From the NCBI GenBank assembly GCA_027943335.1, contig BSBK01000765.1, forward strand, positions 1,828,001-1,892,000: a stretch of DNA of 64,000 nt, written 5' to 3'. Below the pieces are notes generated by a model. It was not told the origin of the DNA, ran no database searches, and worked only from the letters and a program-made list of their open reading frames with translations. Below are positions 37,478 through 49,607 of the stretch, piece after piece. The translations under genes and the position numbers were made by a program. Source of the DNA: Chamaecyparis obtusa. Taxonomy: Eukaryota > Streptophyta > Pinopsida > Cupressales > Cupressaceae. Within the stretch, counting starts at the first letter, position 1; every line of letters starts with the position of its first letter.

Positions 37478-39510
37478 TGAGCTTATTTAGTACTTTTAGT
37501 GATATCCAAATTCTTTTTTTGTTATCATTTCAATTGTTTAGTTGCATCTAGTATTTTTATTTCAATCATTTTTATTTTTTGTATAGTCATTTTTATAGTC
37601 CTTGGTAATCAAAATATTGTGCACATTATTTGAGTCTTTCTATGATGATTCCTTCATCCCGAACAAAGATATTTTCAATTTCTTTAGGAGACCTTTGTGG
37701 TTTGTACTTGTAGTTTCTAAAGTCCAAAGAACTTAGATAATTTTTATGTAAGGTTAGCACACCCATTTAGTTAATTATAAGGTAAAATTGAAGGTCATAG
37801 TTAACTGAGGGCTGACCTGAATGAAGGGTTAACACTTGAGTCCTGAAGGGGTTTGATTATCCTTCATAGTGGTTCACTTTTCATTCTCTACAAGATGCAT
37901 GTCTATTAGAGGGGCTAGTGGATGCAATACTCTTGGAACTTACAGGTCTTGTTGGTGGCATCTTGGTACTAAAAAAGATGGGAAGATTTTCTAGATGGAA
38001 TTGGTGCATTTCATAGTAGATATGATAGAGGAAAATATGTTTCTTTCCCCCCTATGTTCTATCATAATAATGCAACAATCTCTTTTTGGTATCATGTATT
38101 AAGGAGGATAGGGTGTAATATCAATGCTAGAATTACAAGCATGGACATGGGAGCATATAGTAGTTTAGTGACTAGAAGAGGTGAGCAAAGTAAGGTAGCT
38201 ATAAAAACTCATCATATATAGCTGGATGAGTGAGTAGAGTTTTGGGAGATATAATTGTTTGATTTGTGGTGATGTCAATAGGAAATGCATGCAATATGAA
38301 AGATTATGTCAAGATCAAAGGCACGAGGAAATGGAACTATGCACCTAGGGAGAGTAGAAATAGTGTTATATTATGAGCTATTTAAAGTATATTTTTGAGT
38401 ACTATTGAATAGATTTCAAGTGTTTTGATAGTTCAAGATCTAGCAATACCTCCCAAGGGAGCCTCATTTATTTATGTGGTTCTATCAAGAGATGTCATTG
38501 TGGAGCAATAATATAGAATAGGGTATGATGGTAAAGAGAGTATATCTATGTAAGTGTAATAGATTAAAGTAGATTAGACATGAATTTGAATCAAATTGAC
38601 CAACATATACATTATCAAGTAACTTATTATGTCAAATGGGCTACATTTAATTATCAACTAGGGAAGTGTGTCTTCTTGGTTGATGTTTGTATTGTATGTG
38701 TAGTTGAGGAAAATCTAATCTATTTTATGGATTGTGTATAGGAAATAAAATTGAAACAACAAACTAAACTAGAAGCATAAATGTGTTAAAAATAATCTAA
38801 TGATCTACTATTTAGTTTGGGTAACTTTTAGTGGTATAACAATCGTTTTAGGTAACTATTCCTACTGAGTTTAACTTTGGTGTAGCTTGTTTACACACAC
38901 TTATCTTGAACAACTAATTAATAGTTATACATATTAATCTAAACCAAATAAGTTAGGTTGACTACTTATTTTATTAAATAATCAACGATATAAGCTATAA
39001 TTGAAAAAAAAAACTACTAAAGACCTCAAGTGGCCTATGCTTGAGTGGTTATAATATCATTTATTAATATTCAATCTTAAAATCAATGCTTCATTGTCAA
39101 AATTTATCATTGTTGTTAGTCAAGGAGGGTACATTAATTGATAATGGTCTTGTTGATTGATAATTACATTGACAAAAAAATTCTATTGACTAATTGTTAA
39201 CTCCCACCAACTTTGACAAGATCCAACACTTATACACAAAATCTTGAGAGGTGGATTATTTGCAAAGTCTAAAAAACTTACTAATAGATGTCAATCCTCC
39301 CTTGAAATTAGGATAAACATAAATTGTACTTTAAATAATAGTAAGAATATTATTAAGTAGAGGTGAGAGTGTCAAAATTTTCTTCAAACTCTTTCTCATT
39401 AAGAAAATGTTATGACTGAAAATATGCAATGACATGGGATGATGATATATAAACTATGTGTTAGAGCATGCAGTTATGTTTCTTCATGCGTAGCTTTGTT
39501 GCATTAGGAC
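37478..39510. other. Intergenic DNA, nothing recognised
   Basis: No gene, arms or RNA motif is seen. G/A-rich text at about 37,920-38,400 keeps no frame. Confidence 0.4.
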
Positions 39511-39885
39511 ATTTTTTTTACAAGTGTGATTGTTGTTGCACCAAAAGATTGACCTGTCAATGCCCGATACAACCACTAGACTTATATAATCCACATGAGG
39601 TGGTTAAGCCATGTCACAAACCCAAGTGCTGCACTACACAACATAAGAATACCAAGGGTGCACACCTTACAACAATACTCCACAACACAAGAGAGGGGTT
39701 TGAACCTGTGACCAAGGTCTGATACCATTTTTTACAAGTGTGATTATCGTTGCACTAAAAGACTAACATGTCAATTCCTGATACAACCACTAGACATAGA
39801 GAATCCACATGAGACGGTTAATCCATGTCACAAACCCAAGTGTTTCACTTTACAACACAAGGAGACCAAGGGTGAATACCTTGCA
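39511..39885 (-). mobile_element. Possible TRIM-like miniature LTR element
   Basis: Two direct repeats of about 160 bp (39,511-39,671 and 39,728-39,885) share TTACAAGTGTGATT, TGCAC(C/T)AAAAGA, ATACAACCACTAGAC and CATGTCACAAACCCAAGTG. Between them lie only 56 bp. That spacer ends against the right repeat with AAGGTCTGATACCA, whose reverse complement TGGTATCAGACC closely matches the initiator-Met primer-binding site of plant LTR elements. On the minus strand the order is therefore LTR, PBS, short spacer, LTR. The repeats start TG(C/T)AAGGT on that strand. No polypurine tract and no target duplication are convincing, so a plain tandem duplication is the alternative. Confidence 0.4.
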
Positions 39886-41999
39886 ATATATTTGATATTA
39901 TTTCATAATTAATTATGCACATTTTTAGAGAATATTCTCATGCATATTTACATGTATATTTGAGCACATATTTACACATGCATGCCTAGCTTAAGTTTAC
40001 TTAGTTGAGCCTAATTTAGTTTTTCTTATTCTCATCGGTGTACTATCCTAAAAATTTAGCACCTATAATTAGATACTCAATTGAGTCCCATTTTAGCATG
40101 TATGGGTTCCCACATTGATTTCTCTCTCCTAATGCTCACTGGACCCTTAAATTAATATTATAAGTCTTGTGTTGATTCAAGTTCACCAAATATTGATGTG
40201 AGCTCTTATTTCTAGGCACGATCCTTTATTATTTCTCCTCTTTAATCATTTAGTAGTGTACATGGGCCCTATGTTACCATTTGTGGCCTTTGTACTTCTT
40301 CCAACCTGAAAATTAGTTGTGCTCTTATTTTGACATGTACCTTATCTCCTTGACCTCCTATTTCAATTTTGGCCTATTCTCCTAGATATAAAACACCCAA
40401 AGATTTATGTTCATAGGAACACAACAACCAAATAATTTTGTTCCCCTAAGATTTGGTTGAAATTTGAACTAGGACTTGTTTGCAGTATTTTGGTGGGAAA
40501 TTAGATCCCGTGGTCAGCCTAGATCAATTTTGAATCTTGAAATGTGGGAAGAGGTATATAAACACCCTATCTCTCCTAATTTTGGTATCCATTATTATCT
40601 ATCTATTATCCATCCATGGCTAAGAAGGAATATGATCAAGAAATTGACATCTAAGGATCCTCAAGGTCTTAAAAAATCCAAGCCTTCAAAGCATCAATAT
40701 TCTCCTTCATCAAGCATTTTGGAAAACTAAAATATTCATGGTGCAAGACATATTTTCATGATTTGTGGAGTTCAAGTTATTGCATCAAGACTTGTGATTA
40801 CATCTAAAGAATCATTGCACCATTAAGGTATAAGGTGATTTATGATTCAAATATTCTATTTCATATCAACAATCTTTCCTTTCAAGCACATTTCATTTCT
40901 ATTTCAAGGTTTATTCTAAAAATGGGTTTGACCAAGGAAAACCACACTATCCAACCTTCTTCTATGTTTTTCTGTATGTAGGTATAGGTGGCAGATGGAT
41001 TGATACTTTATCTAGAAAGTCATGATGATTTGATAGGAAGATTGCAACTAGATTTAGGAAAAACCCCCAGGTACAAAACACCCTATGATTTTTATTCTCA
41101 AAAATAAAATTCCCAAATCTTTTTGTTCCCTATAAATTCACCCCAAATTTAGACTACGGGTTAGTACAATCTTTTGGATCCCATTTCAAGTCACTGCAAC
41201 CATTTGTTTATTTTTTGTCAATCTGTATTTCTTGAATCTTGTCAATTTTTCTTATTTAGCCTCCTATCTTGCATCATCATATTATTTTCCCTCAAATTCC
41301 CCTTCCTCCAATGCATTATTGGTGAAGGATCATTGACTCATTTAGCACTTAAATCCAACTTGAGCCTATTGGGTCATCTTCCTTTTGAATGTGCATTTGG
41401 AAAAGGAAGAGCAATCTACCTCGCTTCCCTTTTTCTATGGTACATTTTGGTGAACCCAATGCATAGAATTTTCCATTCTAATTTTGGTGACTAGATTTTA
41501 TTTTTATACATAACATTATTGCATTTTAGAAATTTAGTTTTATTTTTGCTAACTTTAGATGCATTCATTGATTAAAAAAAGACAAAAATAATAATAATTT
41601 TTTTACACTTATCTCATATATCTATTTCATTATTGTATTTCCTTTTAATTCTTACATATGTCAAAACAATAAAATTTCATTCCATGCATTATTGTATGTA
41701 TTTGCATTTGCATCCCGTGAATGGAGTTGTTATCTTTATTTTCTAGTTTGATTTCAAGAATTTCAAGATGTTTCTTTTCATGCATATGATTACAACTTAG
41801 TTCTTGATTTCATCCACAGTCACAATATCCCCTTTCCCAAAAAATTTCCCACCCATGAGAACATTTTGGCATAAGAAGAGCTTAGTAACACTCCCTCAAA
41901 TAATCTCCCTCCTAGGGATGACACCTTGGAGGATGATGTTGTTCCTTCTCCTAAAAGGTACCTTATGAAGATATTTTGGCGCAAGAGAAGGAAAAAGAC
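39886..41999 (+). other. Unassigned DNA left of the gypsy element
   Basis: Frames at 40,476-40,730 and 41,174-41,494 show no family. TATA-like words precede short AACACCC blocks (AGATATAAAACACCC near 40,384 and GTATATAAACACCC near 40,554), as might occur in an old LTR. Text at about 41,820-42,000 is open on both strands and rich in Pro, Lys and Arg on the plus strand. Nothing can be named. Confidence 0.3.
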
Positions 42000-43198
42000 T
42001 CTAAAACCCAAGTCCACCTTTCAACAAGTGTTGACACGTATGCCCTTGAACATGCCTAATTACAATTAGGTCTCATGATCGGTTAATTGGGTAATAAATT
42101 TTGAATCCCTGAAGATATATACAAAATAAAGGGTTTTTAAAATACCATTTTGGGAGTTCTAAAAAATCCCTTGATCATAAGATCCCAACCAATTTTATAG
42201 CCTACCCAACCAATACTTCTTCCATAGGGCTCATAGGACTCAGTTAGACCTCTTTCACAAGTCTGCTAACAAGTCTCAACTTCCATGATAAAAAAAAGTC
42301 TATCACTGACCATGGAATACACTAACACACTCCAAACAATGTCTCCTCAACATTCAAACCCCTTCCCTGATCACTTCAATCAATTTTCAATCTCTGAACA
42401 TACATCTTCCTTCCTGTCACATTGAGATGTCAGGCCTAGGGTTTCTTGCCAAAAATTGCCACCTTGTTGGAATCTCTTGTGAGTAACATAATTTTACAAG
42501 GCATAGGAGAGCTATCAAACCTCACAATTTCAAGGAATTTGGTTGGAGGATGATAGGTCACAATTCATGATTTTAATGGGCCCCAAGTCTATGCGGGTTT
42601 CAAACCACCTGAGATTTGTATGTGCTTTCCAAATTAAGTAGATATTACTTCAAAAGCTCAAACCAAATAGAAATAAAAGGTAACCCTCATACATTCATGA
42701 ATATATAACTTATTCATACTTGTGGAACAAAACAATATACAAAGCCTACAAAATTTAGGTGAATATAAAAAAATCCAATTGTATTATTGCTTCTCTTCTA
42801 TCACAATTACACCCACATACACCAACTTCACATGAAATATATTCGGAGGTTTTAAAACTCATTCCCAATTATCAAAACCACTACCAATTGTATTTCAAAG
42901 GAAGTGACCGTTGAAACATAAAAAATGCAAATTTTTGCCAAAGTTGTCATGATAATTATTTGATAACTTTATTACATAAAAAATGACTCAAATGGACAAT
43001 TCATCTCCCATATTTTGACCCTGTTCAACTACAAAGGTCCTAAATGTACTACTTTTTCCAACTTTGGCTTACAATTGAATCAACCCATAACATCTTGCAC
43101 CCAAATGACTCTTGGGGATTTATTACATCACTTCTACCCTACTTAGAAACCAACATGCCCTTGGGATTACATTCATTTATTGAGGTTCTCCTATACCA
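42000..43198 (-). repeat. 3' LTR of the chromovirus, distally truncated
   Basis: 1,199 bp that align along their whole length with 48,096-49,607 once the palindromic insertion is removed (1,198 bp left). Sequence left of 42,000 is unrelated to the matching part of the 5' LTR (47,840-48,095), so the outer part was lost. Confidence 0.85.
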
Positions 43199-43489
43199 TA
43201 CTCCCCAAGAAAAAATTGTCTCAAGTCCTCTTTTAGAGACCAATTGCTCTATATCACCTCCTGGTTTCTTGACATCTTCTTCCAGCATCCATGTAGCTTT
43301 TGATTCAGGGAGTTCCTGCCAATTGACCAAATATTCATAGTAGGTCTTGTGCCTTGTCTTCTTGGCCTCTTTTCTATCCAAGACACACTCCATCTTTGGT
43401 GTCTTCTTAGGTGGAATTTCCCTTATCCATTCCTCATCTTCTTGAATAGATACATGTTCATCTTCACATATAGTAGGACTCCTATACAA
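43139..43489 (-). pseudogene. Chromodomain at the C-terminus of the gypsy integrase
   Basis: The frame contains ECVLDRKEAKKTRHKTYYEY then LVNWQELPESKATWMLEEDV, which follows the pattern of chromovirus type chromodomains: a Tyr-Tyr-x-Tyr-Leu-Val-x-Trp core and the 'LPExxATWE' turn. Such domains steer integration toward particular chromatin. The frame continues across the PPT into the 3' LTR, which is common in this clade. Confidence 0.8.
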
Positions 43490-43750
43490 TATTAGATCAG
43501 AAACATTAAATATTAGGGAAATAACAATATTAGAAGGAAGTTACATTTTATAGGCATTAGGACCATATTTCTCCAAGATCTTGCAAGGTCCAATGTTTCT
43601 CATCATAAATTTCCTATGGTTACCCTTAGGCAATCTTTCCTTATTGAGGTGTACCATGATCAAATCACCAATTTGATACTGTACATCCCTTCACTTCTGA
43701 TCCATTCTTGCCTTAATATTTTGAGTGTTTTGTTGTAATGTATCCCTAAC

Positions 43751-44531
43751 CTATTGATGGATCTCCCTCATTTTCTCTTGAAAGTCTTCAACATGATCAC
43801 TTCTCTTGTCCATTCCCTTAACATCTCTCAACTCAAATACCCCTCTTGGATATCTGCCATACATAAGATCAAATAGGCTCATACTTGTACTCCTATTTAT
43901 AGAGTCATTGTAGGCATATTCTGCCTGAGGAATCACCATATCCTAGCTATGTCCATATTATTTTTTCATACATCTAAGGAGGTTACCTAATTATATGTTT
44001 AACACCTCAGTTTGACCATTCTTTTGAGGGTGGTAAGCTAAACTAAATGCCAAATTAGTTCCCAATCTCTTCCACAAAGTCCTCCAAACATTTCCTACAA
44101 ACTTACTATTTCTATCTGATACTACGTTCAATGGAAAACCATATATCCTGACCACCTCCTTGAAGAATAACCCTTCTATATAACTGGTATCATTTGTGGT
44201 TTTACAAGGAATACACTGGGTTATTTTACTGAACTTGTCAACTACAACGAACACAATGTCAAAACCAAACTTTGTCCTTGGAAAAACCATTACAAAATCC
44301 ACACTGAGACTCTCCCAAGGCCTATTGTACAGGCAAAGGTTGGTATAGTCCTACATTTGTTGAGACCCCTTTTTCCCTTTGCCAAATAGTGCACCTCTCT
44401 ACAAATCTTTTGATGTCAATCTGCATCCTAGGCCAAAAATAAAACTTCCTAACCAAATCTAATGTCTTATTGAGCCCAAAATGGCCTCCCAAACCACAAC
44501 TATGTTTCTCCTTCACTACATTGTCCCTCAA
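43751..44531 (-). pseudogene. Gypsy integrase
   Basis: The zinc-binding part (44,322-44,531) has GLGGHFGLNKT and YFWPRM, then ERCTIWQ, where the last Cys of the H2C2 finger is Trp. The catalytic core (43,991-44,302) keeps all three acidic residues: Asp in MDFVMVFPR, Asp in VVSDRNSKF and Glu in AYHPQKNGQTEVLN. A further C-terminal piece lies at 43,751-43,939 (QAEYAYNDSINRSTSMSLFD). The pieces are separated by stops or frameshifts. Confidence 0.85.
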
Positions 44532-44899
44532 GGAACACTTAGGAATGCAAATTTGAAACCCTTTGAATAAAAGACCATCCTATAAAGTATATTTAGAAAA
44601 ATCACTGTGAAAAGTATTCACAAATTTAATGCAACCCTTACAGATTTATTTGAAATCCTAATCCTATGCATATATTCCTTTGAGTTCCTCAACACCCATT
44701 CAATGTAACTGCACTTCTTGTATTGTAAACACCCTCCTAATTAGAGCATCCACAACCTGATTGACTTGTCCCATTTTATGCTTGATTGTGACGGTATATG
44801 TATGTATGCTTTTAACCCAGTTCATGTGTCTATGACTAAGCTTATCTTATCCATTCAAAAAAATGAGAGCATGATTGTCTATATACACAATAAATTATT

Positions 44900-45900
44900 T
44901 AGGAAGTAAATAGTGCCTCCACTTCTTGAGAGCTTGTACCATAGCATACAATTCTAAATCATAAGAGGATTATTTCCTCTTTGCTTCATTCATTTTTTTT
45001 TACTGAAAAAGGCCATAAGTCTTTCTTCTTGACTCAACATTTCTCCTATAGCCATTCCAATTGCATTGCATTCAATAGTGAAAACCTTGTTGGATTTAGG
45101 CAATACTAGGACTAGGTACTTGGCCACTCACTTATTGAGATAGTCAAAGATCTGATATGCTTCATTTGTCCACACAAAATTCACCTTTCCTCTACCCTTG
45201 ATTTTCTCCAATATCGGGGCACATATGTGACTGAAGTTCTTGATAAATTTCCTATAGAAGGTAGCCATGTCATAGAAACTCCTAACCTCTCCTGAATTCC
45301 TAGGTGTAGGCTAGTTCAAGATGGCTTCAAATTTTGATGGGTCCATCTTTAGGTCACCATTAAAAATAAAAAAAACCAAGGTAGACCAGTTCCTACTTCA
45401 TAAAGTCATATTTTGAACAAGGTTTATCATCAGTTTTTGTTCATGCAACCTTCTCAAAAAATTCTCCAAATGATCCTTACTACTCTTAATGAACACCAAT
45501 ATGTCATCAAGGTAGACCACTACAAATTATCTTGCAAAAATTCATTCATAAGCCTCATAAAGGTGCTAGGGATGTTGGAAAGGCAAAAAGGCATTACAAG
45601 CCACTCATACAGCCCCTCATTAGTTTTGAACACAAATTTCCAGTCGCCCCCCTTTCTGATCCTTATTTGGTGATACCTTCTATTCAAGTCTATTTTGGAA
45701 AAGTAGGTGGATCCTCCCAAACAATCCATTAGGTCTTCAATTCTAGGTATATGAAACATGTATCTTATTACTATCCTATTTATGGCCCTAGAACCTATAC
45801 ATAGTCTCCACTTCCCATCTTTCTTAGGAGCTAGTACAATGGATACTGCAAAAGGACTGAGACTCTTTCTTACCAATTCATTATTAATAAAATCTTGCAC
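44900..45900 (-). pseudogene. Gypsy reverse transcriptase and RNase H
   Basis: The reverse transcriptase part (45,520-45,900 and on) has SIVLAPKKDGKWRLCIGSRA, YFSKIDLNRRYHQI and the catalytic VVVYLDDILVF (about 45,490-45,520), so both catalytic blocks survive. Further down is SFYDMATFYRKFIKNFSHIC. The RNase H start (about 45,040-45,090) reads TIECNAIGMAIGEMLSQEER, with Asn where the first catalytic Asp should be. Many stops follow, so RNase H is lost. Confidence 0.85.
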
Positions 45901-46151
45901 CTATTTAGAAATTTCCTCATTCTTTTGTGGGGTCATCTTATAAGCATCCTTATTAGGAAGGGTAGCCCCTAGGATTAGATGAATTTTGGGACTAATATCC
46001 CTAATAGGTGGAAGGGAATCATACATGTCTTTTGTAATTAGACATTTATATTTCCTAATAGTTCTTGTACCTCCTTAGGAATCTCTCTCCCTATATTCTT
46101 CTTCTCTTTTTATTTAGGTTTGAGGACTAATGCAAATCCTACCCCATCTTC

Positions 46152-46600
46152 TTACTTTAGTGTATCCAAGAATTGTTTGTCCCCCACCATTATCACACTA
46201 AATCCATGATGTTTATAATCCTCTTCTATTAATGACCTTATTTTGTAGGTCACAGCATCCTTTTGAAAAGAATATGCATTCCTTTTCCCATCATGATGAG
46301 ATTTCCTATCAAACTGCCAGGGTTTACAGAGAAAGAGATGGAAAGCATCCATTGGAAGGATGTCACATAATATTTTATCCTTATACCCCCTATACTGAAG
46401 TCTACCCATTCTTGTTCATTTATGAGTATGTTTTGCCCCATTCAATCAATTAACTCTATATGGACAACTATGGGGTATCTTTTCCAACTTCAACTTATTC
46501 ACTACTTCCAAAGACACAATGTTATCAGTAGAACCGACATCAATCACAACTTTACAAACCTTAACTTGAATCTTTTAGTTGATCCCAAATAAAGCCCTTC
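46152..46600 (-). pseudogene. Gypsy aspartic protease region
   Basis: Reads KVVIDVGSTDNIVSLEVVNK (about 46,500-46,560), where the family has 'VIDGGSTxNIVS', then ILCDILPMDAFHLFLCKPWQ FDR (46,300-46,350). The last block is the usual 'DVxPMDxCHxLLGRPWQxD' of this clade. Interrupted by a stop near 46,445. Confidence 0.75.
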
Positions 46601-46779
46601 TCTGTGGTGGTTCATTCTTCACTAGCTCCTTGAGAAAGGTCCTTCTAATCATTAGGTTCTCCCCCATCTCTAATGCCAAATTCACTTCAAGAGATGTCAC
46701 ACTCCTTGCATCATCTTGAGTCAACGTGACTCTCTTTTCTCCACCTTGAGAATTTTAGGCCTTATCTAGACACCTATAA

Positions 46780-47745
46780 GTTGGGTGGCCCATCTGATTG
46801 TAGTTGTAACACCTCATATTGGAGAACTTGGATCCTCTCCCTATTTCATTTGTCCCTCCTCTTCCATTCAATCTTCTTCCTTTGTATTCTCCTCTTCTAC
46901 TTGAGTCCCAAACTTTCTCTCCTTGGCTAGACTCACCATAAGATCTCTAGTTAGGAATTCTCCCTCCAAAACCACCCCTGCCTCTAAATTTTTTTCCTTC
47001 TTTACCTCTGTTACTTCCTTTCTTCTCAACTTCTCCTCTGGCCTTATGGCCAATTGGAAGCATTTGTGCACTGTCTCTGGTGTCAACATAGAAAATTAAT
47101 CTTGAATATTCATTTAAATCCATTCAAGTACCTCACAACCTTTTCTAACTCATCTTCATGTATCTTTGATCTGAGACTCAACTTGTGAAGCTCTTGTGTG
47201 TAACTGTTTGCATCTTGGTCTTTCTGCCTAAGTTTCTGTAACCTTCTATACATATGAACTTCATAGTCAATGGGTAATAATTGACTCTTAACATAGGATT
47301 TAAATCTCTCCCATGAGTTTATGATGTTCTTTCCTTCCTTAACCCTATCCCCTTGCAAAAAATTCCACCAAGAGAGGGAAGATCCTTTCAACTTAGCCTT
47401 TGCTAACTTAACCCTTCTATCCTTTGGAACCTCCTTATATTCAAAATAGTTGGTCAAAGACTCAATCCAATCTATCACCTCCTTAGGGTATAGAATTCCA
47501 TTGAACATTGGAAACCCTTCAGTAGCATCTCTATTTACTGAGTTTAGTGCATCCACAAAGGCCTTCTGATCTACATAAAACTCCACATTCTTAGGGGTCT
47601 CTTCTTCCCCTTCTCCTTCTTCATCAATATCATTTTATCCCTCTTTTTCATTCCCTTCGTCTTTATACATTTCTCCAAGTTTTTGCTCTAACATTTATTC
47701 TACCAAATTCTTGATAGCATCTTGGGACATGCTCCTTGGAGGCAT
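46780..47745 (-). pseudogene. Gypsy gag with zinc knuckle
   Basis: Probable start ATG at 47,745 (MPPRSMSQDAIKNLVE), followed by stops near 47,697 and 47,638. The retrotransposon gag domain lies at 47,110-47,586: VIDWIESLTNYFEYKEVPKD, KLKGSSLSWWNFLQG, SYVKSQLLPIDYEVHMYRRL and HKLSLRS. The knuckle near 46,790-46,830 is CYNYNQMGHPTYRC, where the second Cys of C-x2-C is Tyr. The PBS lies about 80 bp before the start. Confidence 0.85.
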
Positions 47746-47824
47746 GGTGCTTGCCTCTAGGAATTATTCCTCTTCCCCTACTGACATATACTAGAATTAC
47801 ACTGCCCAAGTGACCTAGTTCCTT

Positions 47825-47836
47825 GCTCTAATACCA
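47825..47836 (-). other. Primer-binding site, gypsy element
   Basis: TGGTATTAGAGC on the minus strand, one base off the initiator-Met form TGGTATCAGAGC, three bases from the 5' LTR edge. Confidence 0.8.
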
Positions 47837-47839
47837 ATA

Positions 47840-49607
47840 TGATGAGGAGGAAAAGGATTGGGTAGACCAAATTCCCTTATACACAAGGGTTTCAAAAGTC
47901 TTGTGATCTCCACCAAGATCACTATCTTGGTCCTCCAACCCAACTACCAACACAAATCTCCAAGACTGATACTCCCTTTAGTGCTTTAGTGGGCTGCATA
48001 AGTGCTTAGGGGTTTGAATGGCCCACTGGACCAAACCAACATACTAACCTATAGAGTGATGTTCTTATGACCATACAACATAGAATGAACAAGAATCTAA
48101 AACCCAAGTCTACCTTTCAACAAGTGTTGACACATATGCCCTTGAACAAGACTAATTACTATTAGGTCTCATGATCGGTTAATTAGGCAATAAATTTTGA
48201 CTCCCTAAATATCTAGACAAACTAAAGGGTTTTTTATATATCCTTTTGGGAGTTCTAAATAATCTCTTGATCATAGGTTCCCAACTGATTTTACATCCTA
48301 CCCAACCAATACTAATTCCAAAGGGCTAACAGGATCAGTTAGACCTATTTCACAAGTCTGCTAACAAGTCTTGACTTCCCTGATCAAATAAGTCTATCAC
48401 TGACCACAAAATTTACTAACACACTCCAAAAATTGTCTCCTCAATATTCAAACCCCTTCTCTGATCACTTCAATCAATTTTCATTCTTTGAACATACATC
48501 TTGCCTATCACATTGAGATGCCAAACCTAGGACTACTTGCCAAAAATCACCACCTTGTTGGAATCTCCTGCAAGCAACATAATTTTGCAAGGCACAGGAG
48601 AGAAATTAAACCTCACAATTTCAAGGACTATAGCTAGAGGATGATAGGTCATGATTCATGATTTCATTAGGCCCCAGGTCTGTGCAGGTTTCAAACCACC
48701 CGAGAAAGATATGTTTGATAAGTAGGAGATATTTTTCCACATCAAGTCAAATTGTGATATTGCTATCAGGATTTAACTGTGTAGTTTTTTGAGTCAAACT
48801 CATTGACCCACGATTCATGAGTAGTGGTTCACACGAACCCATCTCTCATGAGAATGAATGAAACACTTAGCACTCATTGGATCTAGGTGATGCAATGAGT
48901 GATAAGTGTTTCATTCATTCTCATGAGAGATGGGTTCATGTGAACCACTACTCATGAATCGTGGGTCAATGAGTTTGACTCAAAAAACTACACAGTTAAA
49001 TCCTGATAGCAATATCACAAAGATATGTTTGTCAAATTAAGTAGAGATTACTTCAGAACTTCAAACCAAATAGAAATAAAAGGTAACCCTTATACATTCA
49101 TGAATCTACAACTTATTCATACTTTCCGAACAAAATAATATACATAATCTACAAAATTTAGGTGAATATACAGAAAACTCCAATTGTATTATTGCTTCTC
49201 TTCTATCAAAATTATACCCACATACACCAAGCTCACATGAAATATCTTATGAGGTTTTAAAACTCATTCTCAATGATCACAACCACTTCCAACTTTATTT
49301 CAAATGAAGTGGCCGTTGGAACATAAAAAATTCAATTTTTTTCCAAAGTTGCAAAGTTGTCATGACAATTGTTTGACAACTTAATTACATAAAAATGACT
49401 CAAATAGACAATTCATCACCCATTTGACCCTATTCAACCATAAAGGTTCTAAATGCACTACTTTTTCCAACTTTGGCTTACAATTGAATCAACCCATTAC
49501 ATCTTGCGCCCAAATGACTCTTGGGGATTTATTACATCACTTCTACCCTACTTAGCAACCAACATTCCATTGGGCTTATATTCATTTATTGAGGTGCTCC
49601 TGCACTA
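47840..49607 (-). repeat. 5' LTR of the chromovirus
   Basis: Starts TGATGAGGAG on the plus strand and ends in CTCCTGCACTA, where TGG or TGA would be expected on the minus strand (now TAG). 1,768 bp in total, of which 314 bp are the palindromic insertion plus its duplicated target. Confidence 0.85.
48718..49018. mobile_element. Palindromic foldback element inside the LTR
   Basis: 301 bp flanked by AAAGATATGTTTG on both sides (48,705-48,717 and 49,019-49,031). Two arms of about 126 bp (48,754-48,879 and 48,893-49,018) are reverse complements around an axis at about 48,886, with only a few mismatches. The left end extends 36 bp beyond the paired arm (ATAAGTAGGAGATATTTT). The 3' LTR at about 42,612 has the uninterrupted site, which confirms an insertion. 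No coding capacity. A 13-bp target duplication is long for ordinary MITEs. Confidence 0.85.

Larger units (their letters stand above)
42000..49607 (-). mobile_element. Ty3/gypsy chromovirus element, decayed
   Basis: Minus-strand order is 5' LTR (47,840-49,607), PBS (TGGTATTAGAGC, 47,825-47,836), gag, zinc knuckle, protease, reverse transcriptase, RNase H, integrase, chromodomain, polypurine tract (CTTGGGGAGTA, about 43,199-43,209) and 3' LTR (42,000-43,198). Integrase after RNase H plus a chromodomain marks a chromovirus. Stops, frameshifts and altered key residues are found in every domain, so it is dead. The 3' LTR lacks the distal 256 bp that the 5' LTR has, which explains why no target duplication is found. 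The 5' LTR is enlarged by a 301-bp palindromic insertion. Confidence 0.9.

Noticed and set aside
41820..42017. Minus-strand frame as part of the chromovirus
   Set aside because: It lies outside the LTR similarity, which starts at 42,000, and matches no gypsy domain.
43044..43340. Plus-strand frame of 98 codons
   Set aside because: It is the antisense of the chromodomain and LTR sequence.
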